NCBI GenBank assembly: GCA_900763875.1
Contig: CAAFLX010000038.1
Location: 28,169 to 92,168 of the forward strand
Direction: 5' to 3'
DNA: 64,000 bases
From: Clostridia bacterium
Lineage (GTDB): Bacteria; Bacillota; Clostridia; Christensenellales; CAG-917
Shown: positions 9,033 through 16,968 of the stretch, piece by piece
How positions within the stretch are numbered: position 1 is the first letter of the stretch
Layout: every line of letters begins with the position of its first letter
Position numbers and translations under genes: made by a program
The notes under the pieces: model-generated
Databases searched by the model: none
What the model was told of the DNA's origin: nothing
What the model saw: the letters and a program-made list of their open reading frames with translations, nothing else

Positions 9033-9039
9033 ATATAAT
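9011..9039 (+). promoter_or_regulatory. Promoter of the XRE regulator gene
   Basis: TTGTTG (9011-9016), 17 bp, TATAAT (9034-9039). Operator O3 fills the spacer and O2 ends on the first base of the -35, consistent with autorepression. Confidence 0.7.
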
Positions 9040-9074
9040 CTAGTTTGCAACCTGCAAATTGACGGAGGCGTCTT

Positions 9075-9392
9075 ATGAAAGACGTAAATATCGTGCTTGG
9101 CGAAAGAACTCGCGCAAGACGGGCGATGCTGAAAATGACAAGGGAAAGTTTGGCGGAAAAAATCAACGTGAGTCCGCGCTTTCTTGCAGACGTCGAGGGC
9201 GGAAAAGTCGGCGTCTCGATTGAAACTCTCAAAAATTTGAGCGTCGCTTTGGGCGTTTCCTGCGACTATTTGCTTGGAATAAACGAACAAGACAATGCGT
9301 CCGAGCTTGTCAAAAACGAATTTTCAAAACTGCCGCCAAAATACGGCATTGCCGTGCTGTCGCTCATAAACGAGCTTGCAAAACTTGAATAA
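9075..9392 (+). CDS. XRE-family HTH transcriptional regulator
   Basis: 105 residues. The N-terminal HTH_3 domain (about 5-65) is clear: GERTRARRAMLKMTRESLAE, the recognition helix region VSPRFLADVEGGK, and SIETLKNLSVALGVSCDYLLG. The short C-terminal helix pair (75-105) probably dimerises. An SD (GGAGG) lies 7 nt before the ATG. It is divergent from the LRR lipoprotein gene, with three phased palindromes between them, so it probably represses both itself and that gene. A bidirectional terminator follows. Confidence 0.9.
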   Translation: MKDVNIVLGERTRARRAMLKMTRESLAEKINVSPRFLADVEGGKVGVSIETLKNLSVALGVSCDYLLGINEQDNASELVKNEFSKLPPKYGIAVLSLINELAKLE

Positions 9393-9399
9393 CAAAAAC

Positions 9400-9425
9400 A
9401 AAAACGCACCGAAAGTGCGTTTTTG
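9400..9425 (+). terminator. Bidirectional terminator after the XRE gene
   Basis: AAAACGCAC (9401-9409), 5 nt loop, GTGCGTTTT (9415-9423), with A and T tracts on either side. It separates two convergent genes. Confidence 0.9.
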
Positions 9426-9454
9426 CTTTATCTTGTGAATATTTGGCTTGGTTT

Positions 9455-9940
9455 TCAGTCTTTGTCGTCGAAGTCATAATCGTCGTCGTCTTCGTCATCG
9501 TTCTCGTCGTCATCGGCATAATCGTCGATGTCGCCAAGGTCGTCGTCAAAGTCGTCGGGGCAATGCTCCTCTTCCTCGTCCTCGAATTCCTCTTCCTCAT
9601 CCTCTTGAAGTTGGTTGAGAGAAACCTCGTTTTCGTCGTCGGGCACGATAGGCTCGTCGTCTTCGACAAACTCTTGCCAATCGTCGTCGTCCTCATCGAG
9701 TTTGCTTTGAGCGGCGTTTGCTTGCTCCTCTCTGCACGCCGAACATACGTCCTCGCCGGGTTCAAGATAGTTGACCTTGCAAACGGGACATATTCTTTCT
9801 TCTTCCTCTATTTCGTCATCGTCTTCCAAAAGACAGATTTTGCTTGCTTTGCCGAGTTCCGCTTTGCAAACTTCGCACAATTCCTCTTCGACAGGAATCC
9901 AGTTCAGTTCACAGCGCGGGCATTTTTTGTACTTTCCCAT
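9455..9940 (-). CDS. Acidic protein with two zinc ribbons
   Basis: 161 residues from the ATG at 9940, chosen because GATGAGG lies before it; the upstream in-frame ATG at 9967 has no SD. Two zinc-ribbon knuckle pairs are visible: CPRC with CEVC, and CPVC with CSAC. The C-terminal half is extremely acidic, with long runs of Asp and Glu, resembling the delta-subunit type tail. No catalytic motif is seen. A role in binding a basic partner or displacing nucleic acid is speculation. It lies convergent with the XRE gene and divergent from spo0A. Confidence 0.8.
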   Translation of the reverse strand: MGKYKKCPRCELNWIPVEEELCEVCKAELGKASKICLLEDDDEIEEEERICPVCKVNYLEPGEDVCSACREEQANAAQSKLDEDDDDWQEFVEDDEPIVPDDENEVSLNQLQEDEEEEFEDEEEEHCPDDFDDDLGDIDDYADDDENDDEDDDDYDFDDKD

Positions 9941-10295
9941 AACAACCTCATCTAGGTTTTGATTCATATATTATATTGATAAGATGTGATTATGTAAACT
10001 ATATTTTCATTTTTTTTGAAATTTTTTTCACAAAACCTTATCTTGTGTGAGCAAAAAATTTTTCAACAATATATTGTGTGTGAAAAAATTGGTGAAATTA
10101 ATTGTTGAAAACACGACAAATTGCGCTTAAAATGGGCATTGTTAACCGAATTAATGCATTTATTTGGGAAAATCAAGCCTAATAAACAAATAAAAACATT
10201 CATCGACAAAAAATCGTGAAAACTGCGGTTTTCCCTTTGCCGACAAGATTTATAATGCAAATTATCAAATATATTTTGTCACTTGGAGGAAAAAT
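9941..10295 (+). promoter_or_regulatory. AT-rich spo0A upstream region with 0A-box-like sites
   Basis: This 355 bp region has no gene. ATCGACAAA at 10202-10210 matches the 0A-box complement (TTCGACAAA) at 8 of 9 positions and CACGACAAA at 10112-10120 at 7 of 9. A TATAAT lies near 10251. Autoregulation of spo0A through these boxes is plausible; the SigH-type promoter known in Bacillus is not evident. Confidence 0.45.
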
Positions 10296-11042
10296 ATGAA
10301 CAAAACTATCCTAATTGCAGACGACAACGCAGCTTTATGCTCAAGTTTGAAAGACTTTCTCAACACACAAGACGGCTTCGAAGTGGTGGGTATTGCCCAA
10401 AACGGAAACGAGGCTTTGAAACTTATCGACCTCTACCGCCCCGATTTCGTGCTGCTCGACATTGTTATGCCCGAATTGGACGGGTTTGGCGTGCTCGCCG
10501 CTATGGAAAACAAATCGTCTATCGTCGTGATGACCTCGCAACTTGCAAGCGACGGTTTCGTGCAAAAAGCAATGCAGTACGGCGCAAGCTACTTCCTTGC
10601 AAAACCCTTTGACTACTCAACGCTGCTCAAAGTGCTTTGTGACTTCTCCACGCCGCGCCCTGCCGCACGCTCGCAAATCAACGTGCGCAAAAACAAAACC
10701 CTTGACGAACGCATCGCCAACCTGTTTATTTCCGTCGGTATCCCTGCTCATATAAAAGGCTACCAATTCCTGCGCGAGGCAATCAAAATGACAATCGAAA
10801 CGCCCGAAATCATCAACTCTATCACAAAACAGCTCTACCCGGGCATAGCCCAACGCTATCAAACCTCGGCGTCCAAAGTGGAACGCGCTATCCGTCACGC
10901 AATCGAAGTTGCGTGGAACAGGGGCAAAATCGAGAATATAAACAACGTTTTCGGCATCAAAATATACGCACCCAACGAAAAACCCACCAACGGCGAATTT
11001 ATCGCCCTCGTTGCAGACAAACTATTGCTCGAATGTGCCTAA
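10296..11042 (+). CDS. spo0A: Sporulation master regulator Spo0A
   Basis: 248 residues. The receiver domain (1-120) has the acidic pair DDN, the phosphoacceptor in LLDIVMPELDG, MTS and KPF. The C-terminal effector domain carries the Spo0A signature: ISVGIPAHIKGYQFLREAI, SITKQLYPGIA, and SKVERAIRHAIEVAWNRG, the DNA-recognition helix. It binds 0A boxes and controls entry into sporulation, which places the organism in an endospore-forming lineage. The SD GGAGG precedes the ATG. It stands alone and is followed by a terminator. Presence of spo0A does not prove that the strain sporulates. Confidence 0.96.
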   Translation: MNKTILIADDNAALCSSLKDFLNTQDGFEVVGIAQNGNEALKLIDLYRPDFVLLDIVMPELDGFGVLAAMENKSSIVVMTSQLASDGFVQKAMQYGASYFLAKPFDYSTLLKVLCDFSTPRPAARSQINVRKNKTLDERIANLFISVGIPAHIKGYQFLREAIKMTIETPEIINSITKQLYPGIAQRYQTSASKVERAIRHAIEVAWNRGKIENINNVFGIKIYAPNEKPTNGEFIALVADKLLLECA

Positions 11043-11202
11043 ACAAAAATCGCCGTATTTTTACAACAATATACGTTTTTTGCATCGGCACGCTCCGCGG
11101 TCAAAAAAATCGACTTTATCGCCGCAAAATCGCGCATCTACGGCAGGCAAATACACCAATCCTCTTTGCGCAAAAGCGCAAAAAGACTCCTTCTCTCCCA
11201 AC

Positions 11203-11243
11203 AAAGGACAGGGCTACACGTCGTGTGACCCTGTCCTTTTTAT
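11203..11243 (+). terminator. spo0A terminator
   Basis: AAAGGACAGGG (11203-11213) pairs perfectly with CCCTGTCCTTT (11229-11239), with an inner ACACG/CGTGT pairing in the loop and a T-run after it. Confidence 0.9.
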
Positions 11244-11326
11244 ATAAACGCTCACGCCAAATTCTCGCTATCTAAACCGCCGAATCCCTCGCAAAAAGAA
11301 TTCAATCAAAAATTTGATAAAATCGT

Positions 11327-11355
11327 TTGACAAACATTCGGGTAAATGATATTAT
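11327..11355 (+). promoter_or_regulatory. tRNA operon promoter
   Basis: TTGACA (11327-11332), 17 bp, TATTAT (11350-11355), 16 bp before the tRNA-Ala gene. Confidence 0.8.
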
Positions 11356-11371
11356 CTTATAGCATTCACGT

Positions 11372-11447
11372 GGGGATATAGCTCAGTTGGTAGAGCGCCT
11401 GATTTGCATTCAGGAGGTCCTCGGTTCGAATCCGTGTATCTCCACCA
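11372..11447 (+). tRNA. tRNA-Ala (TGC)
   Basis: A complete cloverleaf of 76 nt including CCA. The acceptor stem GGGGATA pairs with TATCTCC, the anticodon stem CCTGA/TCAGG encloses loop TTTGCAT (anticodon TGC), and the T-loop is GGTTCGAATCC. Adjacent to tRNA-Ile, the same pair that often sits inside rRNA operons, but no rRNA is present here. Confidence 0.97.
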
Positions 11448-11455
11448 CTCAATAT

Positions 11456-11532
11456 TGGATTGTAGCTCAGTAGGTTAGAGCACCACCCTGATAAGGTGGG
11501 GGTCGGTGGTTCGAGTCCACTCAATCCAACCA
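11456..11532 (+). tRNA. tRNA-Ile (GAT)
   Basis: A complete 77 nt tRNA with encoded CCA. The acceptor TGGATTG pairs with CAATCCA, the anticodon stem CCACC/GGTGG encloses CTGATAA (anticodon GAT), and the T-arm is GGTTCGAGTCC. Its 3' end is duplicated at 11676. Confidence 0.97.
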
Positions 11533-11596
11533 AAAGCACTCTCAAAAAGAGTGCTTTTTCTTTGCCTTTTCGTGTACTTTGACGATTGCATCGTCC
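11512..11596 (+). repeat. 85-bp direct repeat, copy 1 (tRNA-Ile 3' end plus terminator)
   Basis: Starts at CGAGTCC in the T-arm of tRNA-Ile and runs through the terminator to TCGTCC. It matches 11676-11760 with a single T/C difference. Confidence 0.9.
11532..11560 (+). terminator. tRNA operon terminator
   Basis: AAAGCACTCT pairs with AGAGTGCTTT around a CAAAA loop, followed by TTC. This terminator is part of the duplicated block. Confidence 0.9.
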
Positions 11597-11675
11597 ACCT
11601 GTCGATGGCAGTCGAACCACCTTTCGGTCTGCACGCTGCGCTCTTGCAAATTCCATTTGCTCGCTTGCTGTTGAG

Positions 11676-11760
11676 CGAGTCCACTCAATCCAACCAAAAG
11701 CACTCTCAAAAAGAGTGCTTTTTCTTTGCCTTTTCGTGCACTTTGACGATTGCATCGTCC
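11676..11760 (+). repeat. 85-bp direct repeat, copy 2 (tRNA-Ile remnant)
   Basis: A second copy of the tRNA-Ile 3' segment (T-arm half, acceptor strand, CCA) and its terminator, 164 bp downstream. It cannot be a functional tRNA. Duplication of a tRNA 3' end is the usual footprint of a tRNA-targeted integrase, but an in-place tandem duplication explains it too. Confidence 0.85.
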
Positions 11761-11768
11761 TCTGCCCA

Positions 11769-11840
11769 AGCAAAAATCGACGCTAAGGCAACGGCAACAC
11801 GCATCTTGCGTATTGTCGAGTGCCTTGCTAGATTTTTGCT
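11769..11840 (+). repeat. Nested hairpin repeat family G, copy 1
   Basis: Outer arms AGCAAAAATC (11769-11778) and GATTTTTGCT (11831-11840) pair perfectly. Inside, CGCTAAGGCAAC and GTGCCTTGCTA are the conserved family segments. The same unit is at 63745-63817. At 25015-25146 the outer arms are different but again perfectly paired. Confidence 0.75.
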
Positions 11841-11947
11841 TCACTAACCGCGCAACCCCTCTTCACTCTCAAATCAAGACGGACAAAACTCATGCCGCAA
11901 CTCCGTGCGTGGGCTTGCTTGGTGTTTAGCGTGCAACGCACGCAAGC

Positions 11948-12290
11948 GGATAAACGAACACTCATTCAAGGCGTTCTTATACACGGAATTTGCTTATTCG
12001 GAGTGCGAGCCGCAACGGCGGCGAGAAAAGCGAACGCCGAACTTGACGGGTAGTACAAGCGACTGCGCCATTCTGTTGCGAAGCCGGCGCACAAAGCGCA
12101 GTGGCATAACAAGAGGACGATACTTATCTATGTGAGTGCTGAGTGTGTCCCCACGCGGAGCGGACGCCGTGGGTTCCCTTTTAAGGGGGAACGGCGGTGG
12201 GGGAAACACGTGAGGAAGGGGGAAATTGCATTTAAGAGTACACCCCACCCACCCCTTGTAGAGGAAGAATCTACACTTATTCGGGGCGTA
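11948..12290 (+). repeat. Dispersed repeat family B, copy 1
   Basis: A roughly 340 bp block also found inverted at 24575-24925, 29625-29995 and 46380-46795, with a diverged relative at 56190-56500. Recognisable parts are ACTGCGC/GCGCAGT arms, a GTTCCC/GGGAAC hairpin and a terminal CTTGTAGAG. All frames crossing it are shadows; it encodes nothing I can support. Together with flanking repeats it fills the gap between the tRNAs and 12360. Confidence 0.8.
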
Positions 12291-12359
12291 CTTATTAACG
12301 GAATGTGCTTATTCGGAGTGCGAATCGCAAAGCGGCGAGTAATTGATGCCGAGCGTTGC

Positions 12360-13232
12360 TCAAAGTCGGTGCAAAAACTCGGTGTATGCGCCCAAATACG
12401 CAAACGCAGAAAAATATGTGTCTAGGGATAGGGTTTTGTCAAGAAATAAGTCTGCATTTTCGGCATCGTGCGTGGCAAGGTAGAAAAGATGCGCGCCATA
12501 ATAGAAAATGTGCTTTTGAAGTTCGTCCTCGACAGGGATATTGTCGCACGCATCAAATGCGTCACCTGCAAAAAGTTTGAGGGATTGCATATAGCCCGTG
12601 TGGTGTCCTATCTCCATATCGGGGTTGAATTTTGCCATATCCGAGGCAACGCTTTTGCCTTGACGAACGCTGCACGCAACCGTCCAATAGAGAGAGGCAA
12701 CGTACATATCGCCGTCGTTTTTTGAAAGCTCCACACACTCGTCAAACAGAGTCTTTGCGTCGTCAAAATCGCCTGCATAATACCTGCAACAGCCGAGCAT
12801 ATACTTTGGATCGAGCACGTCGTTTGTATGCTCAACGCACCAAGAAAGCTCTCTGTCGGCATCGGCAAGACGGAGAGTGGACAGATATCTGCCGGCGCGT
12901 TTTCTTCTTGCGCCGTAGTCGTCGGGGCGCAATTCCACCGCCTTGTCGTAGCACTCTATCGCCTCGTGATAGCGCATCTGAAAGGCGAGCGCATTGCCAA
13001 GGGCGATGAGGTTGTCAAAGCTCGCGTCCTCGCCCACCTTGACTCTTGCCGCGGCGGTTTGCTCGTCGTCGGGAATTGTGCGCGATTGCGCCCTGTCCCC
13101 CAACTCGTCATCGCGCAAAGCTCTCACGTCACTTATCAAATGAGTGTGGCTGTGAGAGTGCGTGTGGGTGTGACTATGGGTGTGCGTATGCCCGTCGGTA
13201 TGGGTGTGTGCGTGGGTGTGAGTAGAACTCAT
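12360..13232 (-). CDS. Polyhistidine TPR-repeat protein, putative nickel-binding
   Basis: 290 residues. Residues 4-31 alternate His with Thr, Ser or Ala (HTHAHTHT type), a classic soluble metal-binding tract like those of HypB or SlyD. The rest is TPR-like: a clear TPR around FDNLIALGNALAFQMRYHEAIECYDKAVELRPDD, then helical repeats to the C-terminus. No signal peptide, so cytoplasmic. It lies 40 bp after the last permease gene of a nickel/peptide-class importer and has SD AAGGAG. I infer nickel storage or delivery for the HypA/HypB system encoded 7 kb away; a general metal sink is the alternative. The 3' end abuts a repeat island. Confidence 0.8.
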   Translation of the reverse strand: MSSTHTHAHTHTDGHTHTHSHTHTHSHSHTHLISDVRALRDDELGDRAQSRTIPDDEQTAAARVKVGEDASFDNLIALGNALAFQMRYHEAIECYDKAVELRPDDYGARRKRAGRYLSTLRLADADRELSWCVEHTNDVLDPKYMLGCCRYYAGDFDDAKTLFDECVELSKNDGDMYVASLYWTVACSVRQGKSVASDMAKFNPDMEIGHHTGYMQSLKLFAGDAFDACDNIPVEDELQKHIFYYGAHLFYLATHDAENADLFLDKTLSLDTYFSAFAYLGAYTEFLHRL

Positions 13233-13272
13233 AATTTTCTCCTTGTGACCGAAACGGCACTTTATCTGTACG

Positions 13273-14136
13273 TTAATCGCGGTTTATCGTTGCGGTTTGC
13301 ACGATAACACGGCGAAATTCGATGAATTGCTGAATCATATAAAAGCTGATTTGTATGAGCATTATGCAGATGCCGGGCGCAAAAAGCCAGTTGTATTTGG
13401 CAAGGCTGATGCCGCCGTAGGTGTAGGCATAATTTACCATAACGCCCCAGGTTTCTTGTTCAAGACTGCCCATGCCGAGGAAACTCAACGTTGCCTCAAC
13501 CATAATGCAGCTTGCAACGGAGGGAATAAATTTTGCCGCCGCAACGTCAAGCACGTTGGGCAAAACGTGGCGGAAAAGTATGCGGCAGGGGCTGTATCCG
13601 AGCGTTTTGAGCGAGCGCACGAAATCGGAATTTTTGACGCTCATGGTTTTGGCGCGCACCGCTCTTGCGGTCGAGCACCAGCAAAGCAAGGATATTGTCA
13701 AAATGATGCTCATCGAATCGCCCTTTGTGTAGGTGGCAATGACAATCGCCATGGGAAGCATGGGTATGAGCAAGAAAAAGTTGATGATTCCGTTGACAGC
13801 CTCGCCTGCAACCTTGCCGGCATAGCCTGCTATGACGCCTACCACGACGCCTATAATCACGCATACGAGCGCGCTCGTCACCCCCACAACCAGCGTAGGT
13901 CTTGTGGCGATGATGATTTGCGACCATATGTCGTAGCCGATGTTGTTTGTGCCAAGCAGATGCTCTTTTGAGCAGGGCAAGAATTTTTCAAAAACTTCAT
14001 TTGTGCCGTACGGCGCGATTTTCTCGCCGAATATGGCAAATATCGCAAACACGAGCAAAATTGCAATGCCCACAACAAACGCAACCGTCGAGAGCGTTCT
14101 TCTCGTTTTGTAGCCGATGTGCAAAGCAGGTTTCAT
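13273..14136 (-). CDS. ABC importer permease, DppC/NikC type
   Basis: 287 residues with about six membrane helices and the permease signature in the EAA-loop region (LKTLGYSPCRILFRHVLPNVL), followed by MVEATLSFLGMGS, typical of the NikC/DppC permeases. The start overlaps the stop of the NikB-type gene by ATGA, so the two are coupled. Length is close to E. coli NikC (277). Substrate cannot be read from sequence; context favours nickel. Confidence 0.9.
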   Translation of the reverse strand: MKPALHIGYKTRRTLSTVAFVVGIAILLVFAIFAIFGEKIAPYGTNEVFEKFLPCSKEHLLGTNNIGYDIWSQIIIATRPTLVVGVTSALVCVIIGVVVGVIAGYAGKVAGEAVNGIINFFLLIPMLPMAIVIATYTKGDSMSIILTISLLCWCSTARAVRAKTMSVKNSDFVRSLKTLGYSPCRILFRHVLPNVLDVAAAKFIPSVASCIMVEATLSFLGMGSLEQETWGVMVNYAYTYGGISLAKYNWLFAPGICIMLIQISFYMIQQFIEFRRVIVQTATINRD

Positions 14137-15092
14137 CCTCTCCTCCTTTGCGACGGGTCGTCAATGGTGCTTATTGCGTCTGCTATAAAGTTTGAAATTA
14201 TCACGCTGAGCGCAATCACAAGCAATGCGCCTTGCAGCACGGGAAAGTCCTTGTTGTTGATCGCCTCGTTGACGAGCATACCCACACCGTCGATTGAGAA
14301 AATCTTTTCGATGACGATCGAGCCTGCAATCATATGTCCGAAACTCGTGCCGAGCATAGATATAAACGGCGCGGAAATGTTTGGGAAGATATGCGTGTTG
14401 CGTATTCTCGCCCCTTGAAGTCCCTTTGCGCGAGCATACACGACGTATCTGTTTTCGCAAACGCTTGCCGCTTGGTTGCGAACGAGAAGATATTTTTTTG
14501 GCGTTGATACGAGCGTGAGTGTGAACACAGGCAAAATGAGGTGCAAAAGCCTGTCGCCAAAGCCGCTTTTGCCAATGGAATTGAGTGCTCCCGATGGCAA
14601 AATATGCCACTTGAACGCAAAAAGTATCAACAACATAATTGCCATAAGAAAGTTGGGGATTGCGTCGACAAGCACCATTGCCGAGCTTAACCCGACGTCG
14701 GTGAATTGCGATTTTTTAGAGCCTGCCAAAAGCCCCAACCAATATGCCAAAAGCGCGGAAAAGAGCCACGCCGGAAGTGCTATTTGAATTGTGCGAGTGA
14801 TTTTTTCGCCGATTACGCCGCCCACGTCGCATCCAAGGTGGTAGGAATATCCCCACTCCCCTTTGAACAAGTTTTTTACGTATAGCCCGAACTGCTCGCC
14901 AAGCGGCTTGTCAAGCCCCATTTTTGAATACAATTCGTCATACTCCTCTTGCGTCATAACGGTGTCGTCAGAGCCGATGAGGTTGTCAAGAGGGTCGCCG
15001 GGCATAAGACGGGGCAAGAAAAAATTGAACACGAAAATTGCGACCAACGCCACAATGGAAAATATTGCGTTTTTTGCGAATTTTCTTGCCAT
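14133..15092 (-). CDS. ABC importer permease, DppB/NikB type
   Basis: 319 residues. N-terminal helix MARKFAKNAIFSIVALVAIF, the DppB-type segment around PGDPLDNLIG, and the EAA-type loop VRNQAASVCENRYVVYARAKG with SGSIVIEKIFSIDGVGML. Length matches NikB (314). It is the first permease after the binding-protein gene; two hairpins lie between them. It overlaps the next gene by 4 nt. Confidence 0.9.
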   Translation of the reverse strand: MARKFAKNAIFSIVALVAIFVFNFFLPRLMPGDPLDNLIGSDDTVMTQEEYDELYSKMGLDKPLGEQFGLYVKNLFKGEWGYSYHLGCDVGGVIGEKITRTIQIALPAWLFSALLAYWLGLLAGSKKSQFTDVGLSSAMVLVDAIPNFLMAIMLLILFAFKWHILPSGALNSIGKSGFGDRLLHLILPVFTLTLVSTPKKYLLVRNQAASVCENRYVVYARAKGLQGARIRNTHIFPNISAPFISMLGTSFGHMIAGSIVIEKIFSIDGVGMLVNEAINNKDFPVLQGALLVIALSVIISNFIADAISTIDDPSQRRRG

Positions 15093-15126
15093 TTTGCCCT
15101 TTGTTTTTTTGAATAATATTGTTTTT

Positions 15127-15209
15127 TGGGGCGGACTGCTTACGCCGCCCCTTGTGATTTTGTTGCTTTTATCGTTTTATCGAGCCGTCGAAAAGGCGGC
15201 TCGATAAAA
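15127..15209 (-). promoter_or_regulatory. Two intercistronic hairpins after the binding-protein gene
   Basis: TTTTATCGAGCCG (15175-15187) pairs perfectly over 13 bp with CGGCTCGATAAAA (15197-15209), and GGGGCGG/CCGCCCC lie at 15127-15150. Neither has a U-run on the minus strand, so they are more likely mRNA-stabilising or processing hairpins that raise binding-protein output relative to the permeases. Confidence 0.55.
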
Positions 15210-15235
15210 AGTGAGTATTACGCTTTGCGCGCGAC

Positions 15236-16858
15236 TTATTTTGCGCTGGCTTCGCTCTTGGTGAGAGTTTCAAAACCGACAACGTTGAGAAGTCCGAGCT
15301 TGGTGTCGAGCTTGAGTCCGTCAAGTCTTGAAGAATATGCTTGAGTGTACTCATCATAGAACATAGGCACAAAGACAACGTTTTTGACCATAAAGTCTTG
15401 ATATTTGCCTGCCGCGACTTTAAGCTCGTCATCCGTTCTTGCGCCAATCATTGCTTTGAGGACTTTGCCATACTCGGTGAGATTGCCGTCTTTGTCCTCA
15501 ACAATCATTTGTCCGTGGCAAGCGGGATTCAACTTGCCGGGCATCATACTGGTGCTTGGCGCAAGAGTGTATCTTGTTGCGTATCCTGCCTCGAAGCTGT
15601 AGCCTGCGTCGGTGATGCCCACAAGGTCAGCCATATGCTCGCCTGCCTTGTATGTAGCAACCCAGTCTTCTTTGCCCTTTTCGTCCAAGGTGACGTTGAC
15701 CATGCCGTTTTCTTCGATTTGAGTTTTGAGAAGTTTGGCATATTGGGTGTCGTTTGCCGCTTTGTTGACGAGAAGGTGGAACTCGAATTTTTTGGTTTCG
15801 CTGTAACCTGCCTCTTTCAAGAGTGCCTTTGCGGCTTCAAGATCGCGTTGCCAAACATCGGTTTCTTTATATCCGAAGATGGTGGGCGCAACCACGCCTT
15901 GTCTTGAGGGCTTGCTTTGTTCAGAACCGAAAGTCGCACGAATCTTGTCAAAGTCGATGGAGAGCGCGATTGCCTTTCTAACTCTTGCGTCAGTCACTTT
16001 TTGGTTGTTGAAGAACAAAGATTTGGGGATTGCTCTTGTTGTGTTGTCAACGTAAAGTTTGACGTCTTCAACGGTTTTGAGCGATTCGACAACGGCGGGA
16101 CTAAGACCTTTTGCATAGTTGTAAACCATATCGATTTCCTTGGCTTTGAGTGCGCCGACAAGAACTTCTTCGTTTTGGAAAATTCTGAAAACAACCTTGT
16201 CAAACGCAATCTTTTTTGCGCCGGGATATTTTGCGTACTTGGTGAAAGTCAAAGTGCCGGCATTTTTGTCGTAGTTTTCATACTTGAACGGGCCTGCGCC
16301 GATGACGGAATCCGTGTCGGAGAGCGTTTCTTTGGTTTTGCCATCAAAAAGATGTTTGGGGACGATGACTTTGGACGCTACCGTTTCAAGGAACTTGCTT
16401 TCGGGAGTGCAAAGAGTGTAGACGAGGGAGTTGCCTTCCTTTTTGACTTCCGCATAGTCGGCATCCTTGGTCAACTTGGAAAAACCTGTTGACAAGGTGA
16501 ATTCCACGTCATCGATGGTGAGAGGTGTGCCGTCGTGCCAAGTGAAGCCTTCTCTTAGCGTAACGGTGACGGTTTTTGCGCCTTCGCTTGTTTTGTAGTC
16601 GCAAGCAAGCGCGCGATATTCGCCGTCGATTTTTGCAAACGGCGTGAGTTGAGATACTGTTGCCGAAAGCATACTGAAGTTGTAGCCGGGTTGACCGCCT
16701 GTTGCGTCAAGTCTATTGAGGGACTTGACGGGCATTGACGTGCCGACAATCAAGGTCTTGCTGTCGGAGCTATTGTTGTTGCACGCAACGAGCACAACGC
16801 TCATGATAACGAGCATTGCAAGTGCGAGCACAAACAAGATTCTTTTGCTGTTTTTCAT
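15236..16858 (-). CDS. ABC importer substrate-binding lipoprotein, family 5
   Basis: 540 residues. The signal peptide ends in the lipobox LVAC followed by NNNSSDS. The body has the SBP_bac_5 pattern: LREGFTWHDGTPLTIDDVEFTL, VIGAGPFKYENYD, and DARVRKAIALSIDFDKI. Family members bind peptides, nickel complexes or heme. It is extracellular and delivers to the two permeases. The SD AGGAGAAAA precedes the ATG. Size fits NikA (524) and DppA (535) equally. Confidence 0.9.
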   Translation of the reverse strand: MKNSKRILFVLALAMLVIMSVVLVACNNNSSDSKTLIVGTSMPVKSLNRLDATGGQPGYNFSMLSATVSQLTPFAKIDGEYRALACDYKTSEGAKTVTVTLREGFTWHDGTPLTIDDVEFTLSTGFSKLTKDADYAEVKKEGNSLVYTLCTPESKFLETVASKVIVPKHLFDGKTKETLSDTDSVIGAGPFKYENYDKNAGTLTFTKYAKYPGAKKIAFDKVVFRIFQNEEVLVGALKAKEIDMVYNYAKGLSPAVVESLKTVEDVKLYVDNTTRAIPKSLFFNNQKVTDARVRKAIALSIDFDKIRATFGSEQSKPSRQGVVAPTIFGYKETDVWQRDLEAAKALLKEAGYSETKKFEFHLLVNKAANDTQYAKLLKTQIEENGMVNVTLDEKGKEDWVATYKAGEHMADLVGITDAGYSFEAGYATRYTLAPSTSMMPGKLNPACHGQMIVEDKDGNLTEYGKVLKAMIGARTDDELKVAAGKYQDFMVKNVVFVPMFYDEYTQAYSSRLDGLKLDTKLGLLNVVGFETLTKSEASAK

Positions 16859-16968
16859 AGTTTTCTCCTATATATAATTTTTATTTTTTATCGATTTATA
16901 GCGATTTTGCGAACGTTTTGCCACCATTTCGGCTTTTCACGCAATATCCTGTACGTTTTGAGCGCCGT

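Larger units (their letters stand above)
11043..11371 (+). other. Region between spo0A and the tRNA genes
   Basis: This 329 bp stretch holds the spo0A terminator at 11203-11243 and the tRNA promoter at 11327-11355. I see no gene in the rest. Confidence 0.6.

Noticed and set aside
11948..12425. Several overlapping frames in both strands of family B repeats
   Set aside because: Open frames exist in all copies in different registers, with no SD and no conserved amino-acid signal; the conservation is at nucleotide level in non-coding DNA.
15175..15209. Terminator between the binding-protein and permease genes
   Set aside because: The hairpin is strong but not followed by a U-run in the direction of transcription; better explained as an mRNA-stabilising or processing hairpin.
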